Source of the DNA: Actinomycetota bacterium
Lineage (GTDB): Bacteria > Actinomycetota > Geothermincolia > Geothermincolales > RBG-13-55-18
Direction of reading: 5' to 3'
DNA length: 64,000 bases
Assembly: GCA_014360655.1 (NCBI GenBank)
Contig: JACIXC010000017.1
Coordinates: 1 to 64,000, forward strand
The notes under the pieces are model-generated. The model ran no database searches and was not told where the DNA came from. It was given only the letters and a program-made list of their open reading frames with translations. A program made the position numbers and the translations under genes. The number at the start of each line of letters is the position of its first letter. The stretch's first letter is position 1. Of this stretch, positions 59,489-64,000 are shown piece after piece.

Positions 59489-59806
59489 TTATCCTTCCAG
59501 GCCGCTTTCCCTGTCGCGGATGGCGCGCACGATCATCTTCTTGGCCACGTGGTTTATGATGCTGGGAGGGTTTTCCAGCACGGCCGCCCTCCATTCGTCC
59601 AGCGGCCTGTCGGCTTCCTTGAAGGCCTCGTAGAGGGCATCCTGCAGCACAGCGAAGTTGGGCTCGATGTATATCTCGTAGATGTATTTCTGGGGCCCGG
59701 AAAGCTCCTCCACGTCCTTGGAGAGGACTTCCTGGAACTCCTGCTTGATGCGTTTGCCGCGGTTGCGCACGTAATATTCGTTGAGCACCTTGAGAAAATC
59801 AACCAC
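59489..59806 (-). CDS. Hypothetical protein
   Basis: A 105-residue, mostly helical, charged protein (VDFLKVLNEYYVRNRGKRIKQEFQEVLSKDVEELSGPQKYIYEIYIEPNFAVLQDALYEAFKEADRPLDEW). No family, cofactor motif or membrane segment is recognised. It lies alone between the lipoprotein gene and the tRNA. Composition and codon pattern look genuine. Confidence 0.65.
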   Translation of the reverse strand: MVDFLKVLNEYYVRNRGKRIKQEFQEVLSKDVEELSGPQKYIYEIYIEPNFAVLQDALYEAFKEADRPLDEWRAAVLENPPSIINHVAKKMIVRAIRDRESGLEG

Positions 59807-60135
59807 TTCTCCGCCCTCTTATCCTCGCCCTCTCACACGCCGAACGCGTCATGCATCCATGATATCCATCTCCGCGCCAAAATCAAGGAGGCTCGACCCG
59901 AACCGCGCCTCGCTTGCATCGATATCATGCAGCCGCTATTGCCATCGGTAAGCCCCGCGCGCGTCTTTAGAGCCCGGGCAAGCCGATGGGAAACTTTTAC
60001 AGCCATGGCCATGCAGGCCGCTCAGGCCGTCCGCCGTGTTCCCGCCGCGGCCCCGCGGGATGCGCCTGAAACCGGGCGCCGAACGGCGCGGCGGCGAATA
60101 ATAATGAAGCCCTCCGCTGAGGGCGTCGTGCGACC

Positions 60136-60210
60136 TGGTGGAGCCGATGGGATTTGAACCCACGACCTCTGCCGTGCGAAGGCAGCGCTCTCCCGCTGAG
60201 CTACGGCCCC
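60136..60210 (-). tRNA. tRNA-Ala (anticodon CGC)
   Basis: A complete cloverleaf reads on the minus strand from GGGGCCG to CGGCTCC plus ACCA. The anticodon stem CTGCC/GGCAG encloses loop TTCGCAC, giving anticodon CGC (codon GCG). The acceptor stem has the G3-U70 wobble pair that defines alanine tRNAs. The T-arm contains GGTTCAAATCC. The CCA end is encoded in the DNA. Confidence 0.95.
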
Positions 60211-60684
60211 TCGCATGTTGACCATTTTAACAGACTCGGCGCCCCTCTGCACCGGGACCGGGCGTCTCACGTGACACGGAAAGGCAGGCAGGCCCGAGCG
60301 CGATGCAGAGGGCTCTCCGGGGGCACGATGCGCGCCCCGCGGCGCCTCGCCGGGGTCATGCTCCCGTCGACCTGTCGATCATGTCGTGGAGGTTGACGGG
60401 TGACGGGCCGGGCGTCACCGGGAAAGGTTAGGGTATGATGGGAAAAGAGAAAGAGAGGGATAGGCAAGCCGGACCGTCGGGCTGGGAGATATGCCCAAGA
60501 GAGCACGACGGGCGGCAGTGAGATGCCGGGTAGTGGCGGGTTCGGCGCGCGGAGACCCGTGGCGCGCGGGGAGACCCACGGGCCGGCGGCGGGTGGGACG
60601 CTTGAGGGCGCGGCGCGCGCCGCCGGGACGCGCCACTGGCGTCGCCGGGCGGCGGAATCGGTCGGAGAGGAGGGAAACTCGAAG
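60211..60684. other. Intergenic region, no gene recognised
   Basis: About 470 bases lie between the tRNA and the metallophosphoesterase. The frame of the phosphoesterase is open upstream to 60523 but the extension is Arg/Gly/Ala-rich and lacks a ribosome site. No clear promoter was found. Confidence 0.4.
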
Positions 60685-61533
60685 GTGAGCCCGGGAAGGC
60701 ATCGCCGGCGAGGGCGCCTTTTTGTGGCGGTTCTCCTTGTCGCTTGCCTGCCGTGTGCGGGGCTGTTCTCCGCTTCTTGCAAGGGCGGTGGGCCGAGCGC
60801 GGGCGGAGCGGGGAACGGGAAAGGAGCCGGCGATGGAGGAGAAGTGCCGCGCAACCATTTCTCCTTCCTGTTGTGCGGGGATACCCACGCCCGCACCGAT
60901 CTCCTGGCGAAGATCGTGGCCCAGGCGAGGGAGGGGGAGTTCCTGATCATAGTGGGCGATATCTCCACCGGCAAGGGCGTGGAGGAGATGCGGGGGATGA
61001 AGGACTTCCTGGAGGGGACGGGGATCCCCTACCACGTCATCCCCGGGGACAACGACATGCCACGCGGGGACGTGTCCGCCTTCCGCACGGTTTTCGGGCC
61101 GGATTACTATTCCCTCGACGTGCATGGATGCCATATGGTCTTTCTCAACAACGCGGTCATCGGCGTGGGGTGCCCCCCGCAGGAGCTCGCCTGGCTGCGG
61201 GAGGACCTCGCGGGGGCGGCGGGTAAGCCGGTCATCGCCTTCGCCCACGTGCCCCCAGGGGCCCCGGTGGATATGGCCCGCAGCGGTTTCGTGGAGGAGG
61301 AATCGGAGAACAACCGCGAGATGAAGGAGCTCCTGGCGGCCGCCGGGACCCCGGTGATCTACTGCGGCCACATCCACGCCTACATGCTCTACAGCTCCGG
61401 GCCGCCACGCGTGGTGGTCACCGGGGGCGCGGGCGCCAGGCCGCACCTTTCGGAGGAGAGCGGCGGTTTCCACCATTTCCTGCGCGTCACCGTCTCCGGG
61501 GGGGAGGTCAGCGAGGAAGTGATCCCACTCTGA
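60685..61533 (+). CDS. Secreted metallophosphoesterase (calcineurin-like), probable lipoprotein
   Basis: A 282-residue calcineurin-fold protein. After a basic start, a signal segment (RLFVAVLLVACLPCAGLFSASC) ends in a lipobox-like FSASC, suggesting a membrane-anchored exported form. The metal-binding motifs are FLLCGDTHARTD, IIVGDISTGKG, VIPGDNDMPRGD, IAFAHVPPG and YCGHIHAYMLY, equal to the D-x-H, GD, GN(D)xx, H and GHxH set; the usual GNHD is GDND here. GTG at 60685 follows GGAGAGGAGGG. The substrate may be a phosphodiester, nucleotide or lipid head group. Confidence 0.85.
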   Translation: MSPGRHRRRGRLFVAVLLVACLPCAGLFSASCKGGGPSAGGAGNGKGAGDGGEVPRNHFSFLLCGDTHARTDLLAKIVAQAREGEFLIIVGDISTGKGVEEMRGMKDFLEGTGIPYHVIPGDNDMPRGDVSAFRTVFGPDYYSLDVHGCHMVFLNNAVIGVGCPPQELAWLREDLAGAAGKPVIAFAHVPPGAPVDMARSGFVEEESENNREMKELLAAAGTPVIYCGHIHAYMLYSSGPPRVVVTGGAGARPHLSEESGGFHHFLRVTVSGGEVSEEVIPL

Positions 61534-61582
61534 CCGCAGCCGGGGCACCGTGCCCGCGCATGGTCATCGCGCAGCGAGTCGC

Positions 61583-62302
61583 TCATGACACGCCGCCGTC
61601 GTCACCGGGGGTCCCTTCCCTCGCGGGCGACGGGGGTTTCCGCCAACAGGACAACGCCTCATCCACGGTATGGCGTTCGGTGTCCCGGTTCCTGATCAGT
61701 TTCCACTCGAAGAGCAACACCTTTTCCATCATGCCGGCGGGTACGCGCAGGAGCGCTTTCTCGCACAGCTCGCGCGCTTCGTCGAAGCGGCCGCATCTCC
61801 TTAAGACGTCGGTGATGAGAAGCTCGCTCTCGCCCGTTCTCCTGCAGGGGTTCCTTCGCTTCTTCCTCGCCTGCAGGAAGAGATCCGCTGCCCTCCCACG
61901 GCATTCCGCCGCCCCCCTGGCGTTCTCGTGGTCGTCCAGGACCCAGGCGGCGTAGAGGGCCGCCCATGCGGCGTCCAGGTCTTTGCCGGCGTTTTCCGCC
62001 AGCAGGGACCAGCAAAGGAAATCTCTGGCCAGGATGGGGTAGGAACGCTTGTTACGCAACTTCCGGTAGCGGTCGCCCTTTACCAGTTGGGCGGCGCCCT
62101 CGACCGCCTCCTCGATGGAGGGGGCGCAATAGCCGCAATGAGGGCATCTAAGCACCCAGGTGCTCATCGTGGAGCGCATCATCTCCGAAGGTCTCAGGTC
62201 GAGGTCGGGGCGACCAAAGGTATTGGTGGAATAGATCACCTCTTGAGGGCTCTTCTTACCGCAGAGGGCGCAGGTGTGCTTCTCGGGCGCGGTCACGGTC
62301 AT
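61583..62302 (-). CDS. DUF2225-like zinc-binding protein
   Basis: A 239-residue protein. The N-terminal zinc site is HTCALCGKKSPQEVIYSTNTFGRPDLDLRP...RCPHCGYCAPSIEEA, the pattern of DUF2225. The rest is a TPR-like helical region (AENAGKDLDAAWAALYAAWVLDDHENARGAAECRGRAADLFLQA, RRCGRFDEARELCEKALLRVP). Function unknown; family members occur in Firmicutes and Actinobacteria. The ATG at 62302 is chosen because it begins the family match; a GTG 15 codons upstream lies inside a repeated sequence (62312-62402). It is convergent with the phosphoesterase. Confidence 0.75.
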   Translation of the reverse strand: MTVTAPEKHTCALCGKKSPQEVIYSTNTFGRPDLDLRPSEMMRSTMSTWVLRCPHCGYCAPSIEEAVEGAAQLVKGDRYRKLRNKRSYPILARDFLCWSLLAENAGKDLDAAWAALYAAWVLDDHENARGAAECRGRAADLFLQARKKRRNPCRRTGESELLITDVLRRCGRFDEARELCEKALLRVPAGMMEKVLLFEWKLIRNRDTERHTVDEALSCWRKPPSPAREGTPGDDGGVS

Positions 62303-62311
62303 CTTATAACC

Positions 62312-62402
62312 CCCCTTTTCCCGCGAGTGGGGGTATGGTCGCCTCACCTACTTTCGTGAAGCTCGTTCCGAACCCCCCTTCCCGCGAGTGGGGGCATGAC
62401 CG
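62312..62402 (+). CRISPR. Two-copy CRISPR-like direct repeat (possible remnant or mini-array)
   Basis: Two 30-base repeats (62312-62341 and 62373-62402) match at 25 positions and are separated by 31 unique bases, so the period is exactly 61. The core CCCGCGAGTGGGGG-ATG--CG resembles type I-E repeats (CCCCGCG...CGGGGATGAACCG). No third copy at the expected place, no leader and no cas gene are visible. It may be a remnant, an orphan mini-array, or a chance duplication. Confidence 0.4.
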
Positions 62403-63153
62403 GGGAAACCCGGCCAGGTGGTGGGCTGATCGCCTGCCCCCACACCTCCAGGGGCGGGCAGTACGTGGAGTTATCCTCGCCAGCAAGATCCATCCCTCCT
62501 CTTCCTTAAAACGTGTGCCCCAAGACATGCGTCTCCTTAGGGGCGCGGGGTGATCGGCGCCGCCGGGGCGGGAGTCCGGCTGCGCCGGCGCATCTCCAAC
62601 GTCCCTGGCGCGGCGCCTTTCACCACCCCCTGAGCCTCTTCGCACGGCGTGGGGGCGCTTACACCGTGCCTCCAACCCGTCGTTACCGGGTTCGGACCAG
62701 GGGAAGTCCCTTTTGTTTCCGCCAGATCGTCCACATCCCTCCTCCAGCAGGTTCTTGCCCGCCGACCCGTCGGCCACATCGTTTTCCCACCCATGCGGCG
62801 CACCCGGGTGCGTTTTTATCGGATCCGAACCCTTCCCGGTCGATCCCTGCCAGTTGTTTTCCCGTCCATGTGGCGTACGCGCCGGCACGAAGGCCACCCC
62901 CGCCTCCTCGCGTCTCGAGTGCCGCCGTTCTTTCGCAAGGATACGCGTGTATATTAGATGAGATGTCCTGACAGGTGTATGGCAGTCCGTTTCGACCTTC
63001 TTCATTTTTTTGCCTCTTTCTTGAAAGCACGCCGGCCGTGTACCGGGCGAGGGGAAAGGGTAGGGATTCGGGCAACCGGTGACCTCGCGAGAAACCCCCT
63101 CGGGGCAAGCGCGTTTGTACGCCAGGCAGTGCTCCGGCCGGATGCAGGGCAGG
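62403..63153. other. Long noncoding stretch, no gene recognised
   Basis: About 750 bases lie between the repeat pair and the WYL gene. Two imperfect segments, GTTTTCCCACCCATGCGGCG (62781) and GTTTTCCCGTCCATGTGGCG (62856), are 75 bases apart. The minus-strand open frame through here is Gly/Arg/Pro-rich without family features. It may be decayed accessory DNA. Confidence 0.4.
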
Positions 63154-64000
63154 CTACCGGTAGCGTTGCACGATCCCCGTGGCCCGCTCCACGATCATCT
63201 CGCGGAGCTCGGGGGGCCGGAGCACTTCCGCCTCGCCGCCGAAGGACATGATCCACGAGCAGATCTCGGCCAGGCCGCTCACGCGGAAGGAGAGCACGGC
63301 GCTCCCGTCCTCGAGGTCGACGCAGCGCTGGCTGAAATGCCACAGGCACTCCTTCACGTAGGGCGCCGCCTGTGGGGTGAAGAGCACCTCCACATCCTGG
63401 AGCTCGCTCCCCCGCATCACCTGCCAGGCCTCGCCCATGTAATCCTGTATGCTGAAGTCCTCGGGCGGCTGGAAATCCTTCTCGAGGAGGGCGGCCTCGA
63501 GGATGCGGTCGACCTTGAATATCTTTATCTCCCCGCGCAGGTGGCAGAACCCCACCAGGTACCAGGCATTGCTGCGGAAGAGGAAGCCGTAGGGGTCCAC
63601 CTCGCGCTCGGTGACCTCTTCGCGGGAGAGGGAGTGGTAGGTCAAGCGCACGCTGCGGCTCTCCTCCACGCCCTTTTCCAGTGTTTCCAGTATGGGGAGC
63701 CGCTTGCCGTAATCCACGGTGGGTTCCCACGCCGGGGTGAAGTGCGAGGCCTCCCGGGTGACGGAGTCGCGGAGGCCGGGGGGGAGGACTGCGTAGATCT
63801 TCTCCATGGCGCTCTGCACCCCCCTCTGGAAGGGAGTGCCCTTCTGGCGGGAGAGGATCTCCGACCCCATGGCCAGGGAGAGCACCTCGTTGAGGTCCAG
63901 GTGTACCGGGGGAAGGAAGAACCCCTCGCTCACCCGGTAGCCCCTGTCGTAGTAGATGGGGATGCCGGCCAGCTTGAGCAGGTTGATGTCGCGGTAGACG
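63154..64000 (-). CDS. WYL-domain transcriptional regulator, 5' end outside the window
   Basis: At least 281 residues are visible and the frame stays open to the window edge. The first visible part, VYRDINLLKLAGIPIYYDRGYRVSEGFFLPPVHLDLNEV, is the end of an HTH_11-type domain and the linker typical of WYL regulators. The WYL core is PYGFLFRSNAWYLVGFCHLRGEIKIFKVDRI and the WCX extension ends LREMIVERATGIVQRY. These proteins sense nucleotides or other ligands and often sit near defence or DNA-damage genes. No target is identifiable here. Confidence 0.88.
   Translation of the reverse strand, partial: VYRDINLLKLAGIPIYYDRGYRVSEGFFLPPVHLDLNEVLSLAMGSEILSRQKGTPFQRGVQSAMEKIYAVLPPGLRDSVTREASHFTPAWEPTVDYGKRLPILETLEKGVEESRSVRLTYHSLSREEVTEREVDPYGFLFRSNAWYLVGFCHLRGEIKIFKVDRILEAALLEKDFQPPEDFSIQDYMGEAWQVMRGSELQDVEVLFTPQAAPYVKECLWHFSQRCVDLEDGSAVLSFRVSGLAEICSWIMSFGGEAEVLRPPELREMIVERATGIVQRYR

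Noticed and set aside
62781-62875. Two GTTTTCCC-CCATG-GGCG segments 75 bases apart as more CRISPR repeats
   Set aside because: The match is short, the period differs from the 61 nt of the nearby repeat pair, and the sequence is unrelated to that repeat.

Overview
The window is GC-rich bacterial chromosome, densely packed and mostly in short operons. It looks like an uncultured, largely anaerobic member of the Actinomycetota, possibly of the Geothermincolia or related deep groups. That placement is inference. It rests on a GlnR-type OmpR-family regulator with matching 11-nt half-site arrays, the high GC, and a mix of anaerobic CoA chemistry with oxygen-defence proteins (rubrerythrin, ferritin, rubredoxin plus flavodiiron protein). 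No rRNA or lineage marker is present to settle it.

Positions 1-13.6 kb: the tail of a transposase; an MmgE/PrpD protein; a minus-strand operon of a split B12-dependent acyl-CoA mutase with a radical SAM/PDZ/DUF512 protein between its two subunits; a GMC oxidoreductase operon; an alpha/beta hydrolase; a TetR regulator with a clear promoter and palindromic operator; and a multi-pass membrane protein. 13.8-24.5 kb: an enoyl-CoA hydratase, an unusual membrane-anchored SHMT-like enzyme, divergent rubrerythrin and ferritin, a B12-binding radical SAM protein, an HMG-CoA-synthase-like/DUF35 fusion next to a thiolase, and another enoyl-CoA hydratase. 24.7-31.3 kb: a receptor-like protein made of two sensor-HAMP modules, a probable two-domain C_GCAxxG_C_C selenoprotein read through an in-frame TGA, a DUF362 ferredoxin, a methyltransferase and a secreted hydrolase.

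31.7-35.1 kb is an operon of DUF35, two thiolase-fold proteins without the nucleophilic cysteine, and a second DUF35. It is followed by a family of structured GC-rich repeats around an acetoacetate-decarboxylase-like gene. 36.7-52.4 kb is mainly a nitrogen-assimilation island: an ABC exporter and an NrpR-like repressor divergent from a split archaeal-type glutamate synthase with its own FeS and FAD electron-input subunits, then a GlnR-like regulator, amtB, glnB, glnA and glutamine-dependent NAD synthetase. Two arrays of TTAAC/GAAAC half-sites at 11-nt period lie upstream of amtB and glnA. A 35-nt perfect palindrome overlaps the promoter of the NrpR-like gene. Together these suggest two regulators sharing control of ammonium uptake, glutamine synthesis and glutamate synthesis.

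52.5-64 kb holds small hypothetical genes, a two-subunit 2-hydroxyacyl-CoA-dehydratase-like pair, rubredoxin and a flavodiiron protein, a small lipoprotein, tRNA-Ala(CGC), a metallophosphoesterase, a DUF2225-like protein, a two-repeat CRISPR-like trace and a WYL regulator cut by the window edge. Overall the gene content points to fatty-acyl, branched-acyl or aromatic-acyl CoA metabolism under anoxic or microoxic conditions. The exact substrates cannot be read from the sequence.
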